This document shows, piece after piece, positions 46,241 to 58,252 of a DNA stretch of 64,000 nucleotides (position 1 is its first letter; each line of letters begins with the position of its first letter). Source of the stretch: Apricaphanius iberus (Eukaryota > Chordata > Actinopteri > Cyprinodontiformes > Aphaniidae); assembly GCA_028564705.1 (NCBI GenBank), contig JAPXFQ010001509.1, positions 496,001 to 560,000 of the forward strand, given 5' to 3'. Under the pieces are notes generated by a model. That model did no database searches. It was not told where the DNA came from and saw nothing but the letters and a program-made list of their open reading frames with translations. The position numbers and the translations under genes were made by a program.

Positions 46241-48890
46241 CTTGCCTTACCACATTTGGCGATGCTGGCAGGATCCATGTGATACTGCACTTTTTCTCTT
46301 CCAAATGCTCTGCGTAGATTGGCTCTCGAAAGACTGAAAACCTGAGGTTACAATAAATAATTTCCAAATATTTCCACTATTAATGTGAGATAGATCTTGT
46401 GCAGCAGTTAAACTGGAAAACAAATAAATCTGTTGGGAGGGAGAAGTAAAAAAATAAAAGGTCCTGAACCTCAATAAGCATTGTAATTCAAATTCAATGC
46501 AGTTGGGTTCACACTTATTGTTGATTAAACTAAATCCAGAAATGTTTCTGAATCAATTTTTGCAGATCTAAGTCACGTCTCAAGTCTGTCACCTCAAGAC
46601 TGAATCATGTATCAGGTCTTTGAAGACTGGAATAGGTATTCCAGTCTTCAAAGTATGAAGAGAATAGGTATTTTCTCATCATACTTTCTTGCTTCACGGT
46701 AAGTTCATTACCCAAACCTGTACTAAAGTGACTCATAAACATTTACAAATTATCTTTCAACCTTTTAATATATATATGAACATAACCATCTATACAAGGA
46801 CTTTGCAGATTTGTCTTTTGCGAACAATGAAACACAGATTATATTGCCCTGCCAGTCTTCTCTTGCTCCCATTTCATGATATGTCAATGTATTTAAGTCT
46901 CACAGCAGCTGGTGAACACAATGCAGTTTCTCTGACCTGAAAATTAATTTAGACTTTCTAACTCATTCAGACAGTCAGACACTGCATCAATCTATCCAAC
47001 TCCTTCCCAGTGAACACAGAATGAGCTTTAGAGTATACATCTATACCCCATTACTGTTACCCCACTGCTGTAAAATATATTTTCTGTTGGATTTAATTCT
47101 AATCACATTATAAAATTTGCTGACACCACAACAGTTATTGATCCTGTCTGTAGGGAAAAATAGGCATAAAAGGGGTAAAGTGGAACAGAGAACACACTGC
47201 TGAGGTTCACACAATCTCTTTAATCTATTGTTAGAAAACACCATTGTTGACTTTAAACAGGGGAAGTCTAGCTGTCCACTCTTAACAGATCATTGATTAG
47301 AGTAAAAAGGAGCCAGTACTCCGAGATTAATCTGTTTGTGAATATAATTTCAGGGGAAAACACTTCAATAAAGCATCTGGCCAGCAACACCTCTACATGG
47401 AGAATTGTTAAGGCAGACTTTTTTGCCACATCTGCATTACTCTGAATAGCTATTTTATAGCATAGAAAACAGAAAGAAAATGTAGGTGTACCAGCAGCAA
47501 AGTGACAAGCAATACAAGCCATGCAGATTCATTACGAGATAAAATATCCAAAAGAAAAGAGACTGTACAGTAAAAGAAAATTTACATAATGATGCAGTTA
47601 TTAAAAATAGAAGAATCCTATTCAAGGAAATCTATAACCAAGTAGCATGATTAAAAGATTTACAAACTGTGTATGTTTGTTTTTGCATAAATAAATTTTA
47701 AAAAATTAACATAATATTTACAAGACATGGGAAACCTGTACAAAAACAGCAGAGATGTAAAAACTGATTAAGTTAGAAGTCAAAATGGTTATGAAGCCTA
47801 ACAGCTGCTGGGATGCTTCAGATGCTTCATGCATGGGGTTGGAGACATTGTCCACTAGTGAGGTTATTTTTACTTGAGTTCTTCTGTCTCCCACCATCTG
47901 CAATGGGCTATGGGGGCATCCTATCTCGGAGCTAGCCTTCCAAATGAGGTCTCTTAACAGTTTTCATGGGCTTTAGATAAACTGTTGCTCCATACGATAA
48001 GATGGTTGATGCCACCACAGAGTCCAAAAAAATCTGCAAGACTGCTCCCTACACCCCCAAAGACCTTAGCCCACTCGGTAGGTAGAATCTGCTCTGAACC
48101 CTTCATTTAAAGTGCATCAGTGCTGTGACTCAATATCAGTTTATTGATCAGGTAAATATTATTGAGGAACAATGTCTCTAGTCTTTTTCAGATGCAAGGT
48201 CAGTGCTACCACCCTGTAGATGCTAAGGGTGATGGCTGAGTGCTAAGACGTGTGAAATCTGGCGCGAGAAAATCAGTCACTCATCAAAGATAAGGGGGAG
48301 CGGGGTGGCTGCAGGGAAGAGTTGGGCGGGGGAGAGAGGATTTCTGATGAAACCTTGTGAAGAATAGATTTAAATCATTCACCAACGCTAAATCTCCAAC
48401 GACCTACAGGAATTTGGTTTGTGATCTTAAATTAGATCCAGGCTCTAACCCCACTATCGTCATTAGACTAAAGAAATGTAAAGTTTAATCAATCAAAAAA
48501 TGTTTTGTGCAGATATAAATATAATTAAGATCATGTTTGCTTGTTGAACGCAAAATATATGGCTAAACATTTCCATAAAATGTATCTATAGAATATTTGT
48601 TTAGAGCATATGTTTTCTCCAAATATCAAAGGAAAGTTCTGGGGTTTTTTTCAACCTGGACCTTATTTTTTTAGCAAATATTACATTCATTTACCCAGAA
48701 AATTTTGGAGCTACTTGGAGCCATTCAGGAGGATTTTATATCAAGTCGTGATCAGTATTTATCCATATAATGGGAGGGAATGGGGAGCAAGTGTTCGCTG
48801 CCTGTAATACGACATTATTTGCCCAAAAACTCCTTCATTTAACCATGTTTTTTTAAAATCATTAACACTATTCCCCCCACAGTTCAGAAC
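46241..48890. other. intergenic, no recognised gene
   Basis: AT-rich. It contains a perfect 36-base hairpin at 46,618-46,653 (own entry). Nothing else recognised. Confidence 0.5.
46618..46653. repeat. perfect 16-bp-arm hairpin
   Basis: CTTTGAAGACTGGAAT, loop AGGT, ATTCCAGTCTTCAAAG: the arms are fully complementary. No T-run or gene is adjacent. Confidence 0.9.
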
Positions 48891-48894
48891 GCCT

Positions 48895-49250
48895 CGGAAG
48901 TTCAGAATCAGAATCGGTTTTTATTGCCATTGTTTGAGAACAAGTTCACAAACTAGGAATTTTTTCCGGTACAGTTGTGCACATAAAACATTTAACATAA
49001 GTAAAAATAAAATAAAATAAAATAAAATAAAAAATAAAATAAAAAGAATGAGCCATAAGGCTAAAGTCTTTATAAATATTATAATCTGTATGTATATAAA
49101 AGAACTATGAAAAGATAAACATCCTTTTTAACATAAGAACAGAAGCAGGGTTCCATTCACAGATGTGCAGGTGAATGACAGCAGCAGATCTAAGTGTGAT
49201 CAGACCACACAGTGCAGTAAAATAAAGTTACATACATTTTCTTTCATTTC
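48895..49250. repeat. LINE-end-like repeat with (AAAAT)n
   Basis: TTCAGAATCAGAATCGGTTT then TTATTGCCATTG is the look of a common fish retroelement 3' end. It continues through (AAAAT)n at about 49,007-49,044 and ends near the GTGTGATCAGACC stretch. No ORF. Confidence 0.55.
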
Positions 49251-51494
49251 TTTAATATTGTGGTACAAACTTCTCCCGAAAAGCTCCAAGTTGCTCCAAA
49301 CTTGACTCGGTGAGTAAATGAATGTAATATTTGCTAAAAATAAGGTCTAAGTTGAAAATTAATTCACTTTCCCTTTAATAAACTTGTATTGTCTTTATCA
49401 GTTAATAGAAAACATAAAAAAGTAACATTTTATTTAGTATTATTTTTTTTTACAAATTTTCAACAATAGAATGTGGCTAAAACAGTAGGGTCTGCTCTAA
49501 TTACATAAGTAACTATCGATTTGAATGAGTTGAGGTCTAGATTGTGACAGCAGAAGCTATCTACTGGTCACTCGAAGACCACTCACTTTTCTTGTAACTT
49601 GTCATCAAAAGATGAGAGCAGATTCAGGTTAGACCGCTTGAAAAGGTTCTTGGTTCCACCTATCAGGAGAAATTGTTATAGTGAAGACGATTATATGCCA
49701 GGGTACCCTTGTTCAACTCTGAGCTGATGTTAAACACAGAGATGTGTAGACTTTCTTTCTTTTTTATACATTCTTCTTTAGCGCTAGTTGGCTTTACTGA
49801 AAGTAATCACACAGGAAATGGGTAGAGAAAGAAGGGAGCAGGCATGCAACAGGAGTCTCTTGGTCTGGATAGCTGTGTCAAGGAAAAATAGTATTTGTGT
49901 ATGTGGAGCCCAAATACAGAGGCTAACATGTCCCCCACCTCCCTCCCCCAGGTGATATCACACTCCAAGATGGAGGAAACAACACGAAGCAGGCGTCTGG
50001 ACAGTGTATTGACAGGAAGCTTGATGTGAGTCAAAAAGTAAGTTGTTAGAGAACAGCAAACGCAAGCATTCACTCATATGTTAGTTAATCTTAGCTAAAT
50101 AAAATGACAGATTAACATGGGTTTTAAAGAAAAATCTGCATACAAAAATAAAAAAGTCTATCACTTTAAAGAAAGAAAATCTTTGATCATTTAAAAATGC
50201 ATATTAGTTATTTATTTGATGTCCTCATGAGCATTTCTGTTAAATGTAAATAGCTGTTTTAGCAAAGAATTTTAACATTAATTTGAACATTTTCAGTAGT
50301 TCTTTTTTTATCCTCATAACAATCTATTTCATGTTCTGGTGGTACCAAGTCAATTCTGTAGCTTTAAATGTGAGGAAATGAAGGGATACTGGTGTTACTT
50401 TAAATGCACTCCTACTTTTTAATAATGCAGTTATATTGGTATTAAAAGTATAAACTTTTTAAAATTCTGCATTGCCAGGATGTAGAACATCAGTTTTGCT
50501 GTGATGTAACTGCCTCTCTTTTCATGTTTAAAGGTAAACTCATAATTTCTGAATTTAATGTTTGTCCATGAATTTAATGTTTGTCCTCCATGTTGCCTCA
50601 GACATTTTAGAGACTTAACAAATAGGCTTTATTTATTTATAAAAATGAGTTTGTTATAAATGGGTACCGTTCTACATGTTAAGGACAACACTGATAATAC
50701 AGGCTCTAAAGAACAGGGCTGAGGCCAACCATGCTTCTATTCAGAAAATACATAAAGTTGTCAGTTTTACTTTCTGATTCAAGCATCCAACTATGGAGGA
50801 CCAAAACGGACATAATTAAAAATTAAAGAAGAAATATATATACATATTTTTTTCTTTTCCTTACATGCATTCCTTCTTTTTACATTCTCTCATCTCCTCT
50901 CTTTACTTTACCTTATGCATTTCTGCCTCATTAGCAAATGAGGAGGGCTGCCCTTCTTCCTCTAACTCTTCTACTATTGGTAAATTCCTTGCGCTTTTGG
51001 CCATTTCAGGAGAATGCTTTGTTTGACTGAAACAAGTAAAGTCCTACCAGAAATGTCTCAGACGATTGCAGAAGAATTGAGGCACGTTGCTATCTTAGCT
51101 AAAAGTAATACAGTCAGTGATGACTATCTATTGTTTTGAGCAGACATTTTGACCGAGAGGCATTTTAATAATGAACCCATTAGTTCTTCAGATTTTGGAG
51201 GAAGTGACTAGCCATTGGCATGCACAATCGACCTGCATATGGATCCTGCTCCTTCCTGTTTATTGACCAATAGTAGACTTGAACGAAGAAGGGCAGTCCT
51301 CGTTATCTGCATAATGAGGCTTAAACATAAAAGGTAAAGTAAAAACAGGAGATTAAAGAATGTGAAAAAGGAATGCACATGTAAGGTAAAGGAAAAACTA
51401 TTTTTTTTGGGCCAAAAATGCATATCAGAAAAAGGAAAAACTAAATATATACATTTCTTCGCAAAAATGCATGTATAAGGAAAAGGAAAAAAAA
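49251..51494. other. intergenic, no recognised gene
   Basis: AT-rich; nothing recognised. Confidence 0.5.
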
Positions 51495-51515
51495 TTATAT
51501 ATATATATATATATA
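51495..51515. repeat. (TA)n at the left Tc1 flank
   Basis: About ten TA units directly outside the left inverted repeat. Confidence 0.85.
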
Positions 51516-53091
51516 GACGTGGACAAAATTGTTGGTACCCTTCATTAAATAAAAGAAAAACTCATAATGGTCACAGAAATAACTTTAATCTGACAAAAGT
51601 AATAATAAATAAAAATTATATAAATGTTGACCAATGAAAGTCAGACATTGCTTTTCATCCATGCTTCAACAGAATTATTTAAAAAATAAATGCATGAAAC
51701 AGGCCTGGACAAAAATGATGGTACCCCTAGAAAAGAATGAAAATAATGTGACCAAAGGGACATGTTAATCCAAGGTATGTCCACTAATCAGCATCCTAGG
51801 TGTCTACAATCCTGTAATCACTCAGTGGGCCTATATATAGGACTCCAGGTAGTCACTGTGTTGTTTGGTGACGTCGTAGTGTGTACCACACTCAATATAA
51901 ACCAGAGGAAGCAAAGGAAAGAGTTGTCTCAGGAGATGAGAAAGAAAATCATAGACAAGCATGTTAACTGTAAAGGCTATAAGACCATCTCCAAGCAGCT
52001 AGATGTTTCTGTGACTACAGCTGCACATGTCATTCAGTAATGTACGATCCATGGGACTGTAGCCAACCTCCCTGGACGTGGCTGCAGGAGGAAAATTGAT
52101 GACAGATCAAAGAGACGGATAATCCAAATGGTAACAAAAGAGCCTAGAAAGACTTCAAAATAGATCCAAGCTGAACTTTATGCTCAAGGAACATCAGTGT
52201 CAGATCGGAACATCCTTCGCTGTTTGAGCCAGAGGACAAATCATTAAGAAAAACAGACTGGAGTATGCCAAACTAAATGCTGACGAGGCACAAAGCTTCT
52301 GTGAGAATGTACTGTGGACAGATGAGACAAAAAATAAACTTTTTGCCAAGACACATCAGCTCTATGTTCACAGACGTAAAAAATGAAGTATATCTAGAAA
52401 AGAACACGGTCCCTATTGTGAAACATGGGGGAGGCTCGGTTATGTTCTGGGGCTGATTTGCTGCATCTGACACAGGGTGTCTTGAATCTGTGCAGGGTAC
52501 AATGAAATCTCAAGACTATCAGGGGATTCTAGAGAGAAATGTGCTGGCCAGTGTCAGAAAGCATGGTCTCAGTCGCAGGTCACGGGTCTTACAACAGGAA
52601 AATGACCCAAAACACACAGCTAAAAACACCCAAGAAGGGCTAAGAGGAAAACACTGGCCTTCTATGAGCCCTGATCTCAATCCTATTGAGCATCTTTGGA
52701 AGGAGCTGAAACGTGCTGTCTGGAAAAGGCGCCCTTAAACCGGAAACAACTAGAACAGTTTGCTCATGAGGAGTGGGCCAAAATACCTGCTGAGAGGTGC
52801 AGAAGTCTCATTGACAGTTACAGGAATCATTTGATTGCAGTGATTGCCTCAAAAGGTTGTGCAACCAAATATTAAGTTGTGGGTACCATCATTTTTGTCC
52901 AGGCCTGTTTCATGCATTTATTTTTTAAATAATTCCGTTGAAGCATGGATGAAAAGCAATGTCTGACTTTCATTGGTCAACATTTATATAATTTTTATTT
53001 ATTATTACTTTTGTCAGATTAAAGTTATTTCTGTGACCATTATGAGTTTTTCTTTTATTTAATGAAGGGTACCAACAATTTTGTCAACGTC
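51516..53091 (+). mobile_element. Tc1-like transposon, IR/DR type, near-identical 211-bp ends
   Basis: Inverted repeats at 51,516-51,726 and 52,881-53,091 are each 211 bp and differ at only about two positions. Each holds an outer GACAAAATTGTTGGTACCC and an inner GACAAAAATGATGGTACCC, the direct-repeat pair typical of IR/DR Tc1 elements. Both sides are TA microsatellite, as expected from TA target choice. The transposase inside is broken. Confidence 0.93.
51762..52870 (+). pseudogene. Tc1 transposase pseudogene (IR/DR element)
   Basis: The N-terminal helix-turn-helix is at 51,930-52,037 (LSQEMRKKIIDKHVNCKGYK, then TISKQLDVSVTTAAHVIQ), cut by TAA. Next comes PGRGCRRKIDDRSKRRIIQM with TKEPRKTS, again cut. 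The first catalytic Asp region (TVD-R-stop-DKK) is destroyed near 52,320. The frame at 52,490-52,738 has ENDPKHTAKNTQEGLRGK (second Asp) and MSPDLNPIEHLWKELKRAVW (Glu). At least five stops or shifts; not functional. Confidence 0.9.

Positions 53092-53166
<75 letters not shown>
53092..53166. repeat. (TA)n microsatellite at the right Tc1 flank
   Basis: About 37 TA/AT units broken once by a C. Directly outside the right inverted repeat. Confidence 0.9.
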
Positions 53167-53168
<2 letters not shown>

Positions 53169-54167
53169 CTGCATTTATTTTTAATTATGTCAGTTTTGGT
53201 CCTCCATATAAAACATGCAGAGGTGAGGAAATCTTTATCTGCAAGACAGCATCAGATGATGAGAGATTTAATCATATAATTTGATCGCTGGTTCATATCC
53301 GAGTTGCAGTTGGGTGGATTTTGGTGCAAATTAACTTTTTTTTAATACTTTGGACTTTCCCAAAAACAAAAACAAAATGATTGCAGACTGGCTTAATTGG
53401 TGATCAAATAGTTTATGGAACTATGTCAAATATCTAGTAAGGCAATGCTGGATAATTATTTTCCAAAAGCAATGAAAAACAAGTTATTAAATTTTCCAAA
53501 ACACTGACCTCAGTGTTGACCGTTTTTCTTATTATACTATTATTATGCTATCATTCTACATGTTTACATTTTTTCCTGGCAAAACCTGAAATCAACCTTC
53601 AAAGTTTCTACTTTTTGCAACTTATTATTTTCTTTTTACATCATTGCAGAATGCTCAGTTTCCCAAATCTAAGATGGTTTATGACTCAAAGGCATTTTAG
53701 TACTGTACTGCTATTTCTTCGTCTATCAAAAGTTACAGTCACCATGCAACCAAAAAGCTTTTAGTGAGTGCCAAAGGAAATGTGACAACAGCGCAGAGAG
53801 GAAAGAAACGTATATGGTTTAGATTTTTACTGCAGAGCGGTCAACCAGGCAAACAGTGTAAATTTGTTATAACTTACATAAATTGAGTGTCTAATATTGT
53901 GCAAATAAGTGCTTACAACATGTATCTGTGACTAAGATGGTTTTACTATACTGATGTGTTTGGGTGAATATGTTTTTCTTGTGTCCGAGACTTTACGATT
54001 AAAAGCAGCATGTTTGCCTTTTTGTTTTCATGGTGTTTCATGACATGAGAAATTAAAGAGAACTTAAATATCAGCAAAAAAAGGTGCACCCTGTCTGCAC
54101 AGCAAATATTAATAACACAAACATGCAACTAAAATGTGTCAGAACACTATGAATGTAACAAACAGGC
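53167..54167. other. intergenic between Tc1 and slc45a2
   Basis: AT-rich; nothing recognised. Confidence 0.5.
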
Positions 54168-54173
54168 TTTATT
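54168..54173 (-). terminator. slc45a2: candidate slc45a2 polyadenylation signal
   Basis: AATAAA on the minus strand 47 bases after the slc45a2 stop codon. It merges with an A-rich run, so a longer 3' UTR is possible. Confidence 0.4.
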
Positions 54174-54219
54174 TTTTTTTTATTAAAACAGCACCATTAA
54201 TTGTATTTTTAAAGCAGTA

Positions 54220-54441
54220 TTACTCCACATATCTGATAAAGAGTGCAATGAAGATGCAGCCTATTAAAGACATAGCCGAGGCTGACAGGACCACCACAAT
54301 TACACTTCCAGCTGCGTTGACCAGACCTCCGAGCCCCGCTCCCACAATGATCTGAGCCAGCTGGACCATACAGGTGAGTGCTGCGCAGTCCATGCCGGTC
54401 CCTCGAGGGCTTTTATTGCTGCCTTGTAGCTTTGGTTGTTC
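54220..54441 (-). CDS. slc45a2: slc45a2 last coding exon
   Basis: 222 nt on the minus strand, phase 0, after acceptor CTGTTCTTTCAG|. It encodes [60 protein letters not shown] and [13 protein letters not shown], then TAA. The [18 protein letters not shown] block and the two last membrane spans match the C-terminus of vertebrate SLC45A2 (MATP), a 12-span MFS sugar/proton symporter-like protein of melanosome membranes needed for melanin synthesis. The protein end (FIRYVE) lines up with the mammalian end (FVRYVD). Confidence 0.95.
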   Translation of the reverse strand, partial: EQPKLQGSNKSPRGTGMDCAALTCMVQLAQIIVGAGLGGLVNAAGSVIVVVLSASAMSLIGCIFIALFIRYVE

Positions 54442-57104
54442 CTGAAAGAACAGCAGGTAGTAATACTGTGGATTAGTGGAAAGTAACAAGAATCATTTTG
54501 TGACAAAAACACTGACAGATGTACAACTTTAGCAATGGACATGATACAGGGAACATCTCAAATGGCCGTATATTTTGATTCATCTTGCTTGCTGTTAGAT
54601 TTCCACACCTTGCTCAATAAAGCAAAAAAAAAAAGTAATTTCTATAAAGATTTTATGTGCGATTATTCTTTAATACAGCTCTTGTGAAAATCTCAAGTTC
54701 CTAAAAGCGAGGTCCAGTTTTCAGTTTTGTAAAACTATTATTGGAAAATCACAATAAAACACACTAGGTAAAATTATAGATATATTAAAATTAGGGTTGG
54801 GACTTGATTAAAAAATATTATCTAATTAATTAGAGGCTTTGTAGATGATTAATCTCGATTAATCGCATTTTAAAAGTACAACAGTTTTTGCCCATGAAAG
54901 CTCAGTTTATTTAGATATGAATGGATTTTGGAGAACGACAATCAAATTAACACAAGCATGGATACTATAAACTTTAGGATTTTTAATGTTTGTAAAATAC
55001 AGTTAAATGCATGTCAATTCAGAATAGTAGTTAAATAAATAAAAACATCCTTGGTCAAAACTGAACAGACCTAAAACAGAAGTGTCATTTTGACTATATT
55101 ATCAAAAGTTTGTCATTAAAAATAATAATAGCAAAAATAACTTATTTAGGGTGACCATAATGTGTTTTTTAAAGGACATTTGGCCTTTTCAGTGGGCACT
55201 TTGCCCAGTCCTGACTTTTGATTTGATACTTTTAAAGCATGTATTCTGTGGTCAGAAAGAATAGTTGAATAACAAACTTCTAAAAGGCTTTCACGAGTAC
55301 AAAAAAGACTTTAAAATAATGATAGAAATAATTACTCTCCTGAATGAAAAATTTTATCAGGACCAATGGTAGTTTGCGTTTTAATTTTACAAAAAATTTT
55401 ACAAATATCTCAAATATTCTGAGAAGTGTTTTCTATTCAGTATAATAAAAGTAAAAGCAGAAGTCTCAAAGAGATGATAAAAGCTGTGTAAACTCTGTGT
55501 TTAATTTTTAAATGAATCCTCAGTCAATCTATTGATGAACTCTGTTACTGAAGTATTTGTGTCCATGTGACCTGCAAGATCTTTGTCGCACACTGTAAAA
55601 GCATATGTCTGCCACCCTTTTGTAGCAGTCAGACGGTTTATCTTATGCGGTTCAAATAAAGCTTGTGATTGGACTTGATTTAACCAGCAGCAAATGAGTA
55701 GGGCGCAAGTCGGCGCACAGCCTGTGGTCTGTTCTGTCTATGAATGAATCAGAATCACGCGTTAAGTAGCCACTTGTGGAGGATGCCAGATGAGAAAAAG
55801 ACTGTCGTACTGCAAACATTGCACCAGTCAGTTTAAGTATGGTCCCCTCCCTGATAAACGATTAAAACACCCCCGGAACCCACAGAGCGGGCTTGAAAAG
55901 TGGATGGTCACCCTTAGCCAAACTCTCATGTGTGTATCAATGTAATCAGCATAACAGGAAATCATCCAGGATTTCCAGAATATTCCGCATTGATTCGAAT
56001 GTAAACTACGATTAAACGTGTTAATTCTTTTAACGCGCTAATTCTTCTGTAATTAATTAATCGCAATTAACGCGTTAAATTTCCAACCCTAATTAAAATA
56101 TAAACTTAATTCCAAGGCCATTTTGAGATATCTTGAACTGGTATTTATCATTTAAACCTGTGGATAGATCTTTTGCAAAATACTAAATATGCCTACAGTG
56201 GAAAAAAAATGAAATACTGCAATAAAAACGACCAAGCAGGAAGTCTCCAGACATTAGCTAACATCAGAAGGTTGAAGCTTTTCCCAATGTATAGTTGTGG
56301 TGAAACCAGATGACTTATGTCTTATGAATACGTTATTATACGGGCACTCAAAAGAAAAGGCATACAAACACAAGTAAAATGTTCTAACATATGATATACA
56401 ATAAGATTACATTTGAGAAGCAAACGTCTTAAAAAAAGAATACATCAAAAATACTAATACTATGAATCTTTATTAGCAATAGTTTTCGATCAACATAATT
56501 TTAAACTAACTGAACACCAGATCCTTTGTACAATTAAATATTCATATTTTGAAATAAATATTAACATTGCTTAGGTTGTATATTATTCATATGTATGTGC
56601 TGGCATTGTATTACAATAATCTCATAAATCTATAAAACATTATCCAATAGAAATTCAACTGCACTCCAGTTATTAATTATATATATATATATATTCATAC
56701 ATATTCCTACATATGTAAGTGTCCTATTTTAAATTAAAATTTGGATTTGTCTGGACTACTCTAGCATAATTGCTTCACAAGATTGTAGCAACTGAGCAGT
56801 GGTTGATTCTACATGTCTTTTTATATTTCTAACTTTTGCATTGTACAACAAAGAAGTAATTATTGTATGTCTAAAGGAACTGGAATGTGCTGCATTGAGC
56901 AAGACTAAATTTCCTATGCCACTTTTTCTAAATAACACTGACAAGCTCACTGTTGTTGGAAACTTAAAGTGTATAAACACAGACAGACTTATTGAAGACT
57001 TCTTGAACTACATGACAAGAACTGCAGTTGAAGCAAAGAAACTTTTGTCCTCTAATTGAACGCATCCCAGCTGTGTAAAACCCTGTCTAAAGACAGCCCC
57101 ATAC
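54442..57104 (-). other. slc45a2: slc45a2 intron with a nested DNA element
   Basis: Bounded by donor GAG|GTATGG and acceptor TTCTTTCAG. It contains a 1.3 kb DNA-transposon-like element; the rest is AT-rich, with a (TA)n near 56,677-56,694. Confidence 0.85.
54791..56092. mobile_element. non-autonomous DNA transposon (hAT-like, tentative)
   Basis: 1,302 bp between inverted TTAGGGTTGG ends, with TTAAAA directly outside on both sides (54,785-54,790 and 56,093-56,098). The subterminal regions are rich in ATTAATCGC / TTAACGCG motifs in both orientations. Fish repeats with ATTAATCGCGATTAATC-like ends are familiar. No transposase frame is seen. Superfamily is uncertain, because a 6-bp duplication does not fit the 8 bp of hAT. 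Confidence 0.65.
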
Positions 57105-57310
57105 CTCTTCTTCACGCTGGTACTCGGCAATCAAGTTGAACGGGATTGTGTAGAGCGTACTGGACATGACCCCAAACACGCTGCAGAGGATGAGCGTGGC
57201 AATGACATTCGGGAAGAGGCCGATTAAACTGGTTCCCATGCCGAACACAAAGTAACCCATGAAGTATAATCCTTTCAGGCCAATGTACGGGAGCAGGATG
57301 CGTTGCACAT
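57105..57310 (-). CDS. slc45a2: slc45a2 penultimate coding exon
   Basis: 206 nt. It begins with two bases completing a Tyr codon, then [60 protein letters not shown] and AEYQREEE, ending in phase 0 at |GTATGG. It contains two to three membrane spans and the strongly conserved IGLKGLYF and [16 protein letters not shown] blocks of SLC45A2. Acceptor TTGTTATTCAG lies at 57,311-57,321. Confidence 0.95.
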
Positions 57311-58128
57311 CTGAATAACAAACAACCAGGTGTCATAAATGGCTACAATTAATTTGAAAAAAAGCAAAGACACATGAGGAGTGTTGTTGCCAGCGAAATA
57401 GTGGATTAAGTTGACAACTCTTATGGTCCATATAATTCACTTCAGTTTAGTTTAATTACATAACACTAATTCACAATACATTAACTCAAGTTACTTTACA
57501 ACAAAAGCAATTTCAATTCAGTCATACATACATTTCAGTTAAACCTCCAGTTCATTATTTAAACTAGTTTAAATGATTTCTGTCTAATGAAACCCAGCAA
57601 GTTGGATGTTGCACAATCCACTCCTCCTGGACGAACATGTCGTGACAGTAGGCTAGACAGCTGCCAGCGTTAAATGACATCAAATATCTGTGCATCATAG
57701 AAGAAATGCACCTTGTTGTATAAGTGCCATAAAAATAATACATTTTTTATTGCTTCCAGGCATGCCTTCATTATGTGGTTAATTTGCTTTTAGCTCAAGG
57801 ACAATTTCTCCTCCTCCTTCCACAGTGGTCCTAGTTGTACACAAGGATATTTCCTCTTAGAATTATTATTTTTTTTTACATTTTGTTTCAAGTAGGCTAC
57901 ACATAGCTCAGCTTGCCTCTCAGGTCATTGGTGCAGAGCCTGTTAATGAGAAGCTGCAACTTGGGAACCAAGTTCACAACGAGGGAAAACTCTGATTACT
58001 CACTGCTGTTTTAGTGTATGGCCTTGTCTGCCTTTAATGTGTCTAGATGTTAATAGATGGTGATTTCAATAATGATGGTTGAAAAAAAGAAACACTTTCC
58101 CACAGAGACACCTAGCACATCCACTTAC
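57311..58128 (-). other. slc45a2: slc45a2 intron
   Basis: 818 bp, donor CAT|GTAAGT. A degraded LINE-end-like scrap (TTCAGTTTAGTTTAATTAC ... TTTACAACAAAAGCAATTTC) lies at about 57,440-57,535, the same family as 1,245-1,345. Confidence 0.85.
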
Positions 58129-58252
58129 ATGAATATAGAGCAGAAGACACTGCGTTAATACACAATCCCCAGCAGCCAACTTCTACACCTCTCTCGTACG
58201 TGGCATAGGCCGTAGAGTTGTGCTCTGCATAAGGATTTCCTTTATAAATAAT
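58129..58252 (-). CDS. slc45a2: slc45a2 exon preceding the last two
   Basis: 124 nt on the minus strand after acceptor TATTTTTTACAG|. It encodes [20 protein letters not shown] then [21 protein letters not shown], and one base that joins the next exon as Tyr. The I/VYxGxPYxxHNST loop with its conserved sequon and the [15 protein letters not shown] membrane span are diagnostic for SLC45A2. With the next two exons about 183 residues of the roughly 530-residue protein are in the window. No frame break is seen. Confidence 0.95.

Noticed and set aside
53081..53284. Frame of Ile-Tyr repeats
   Set aside because: Translation of (TA)n.
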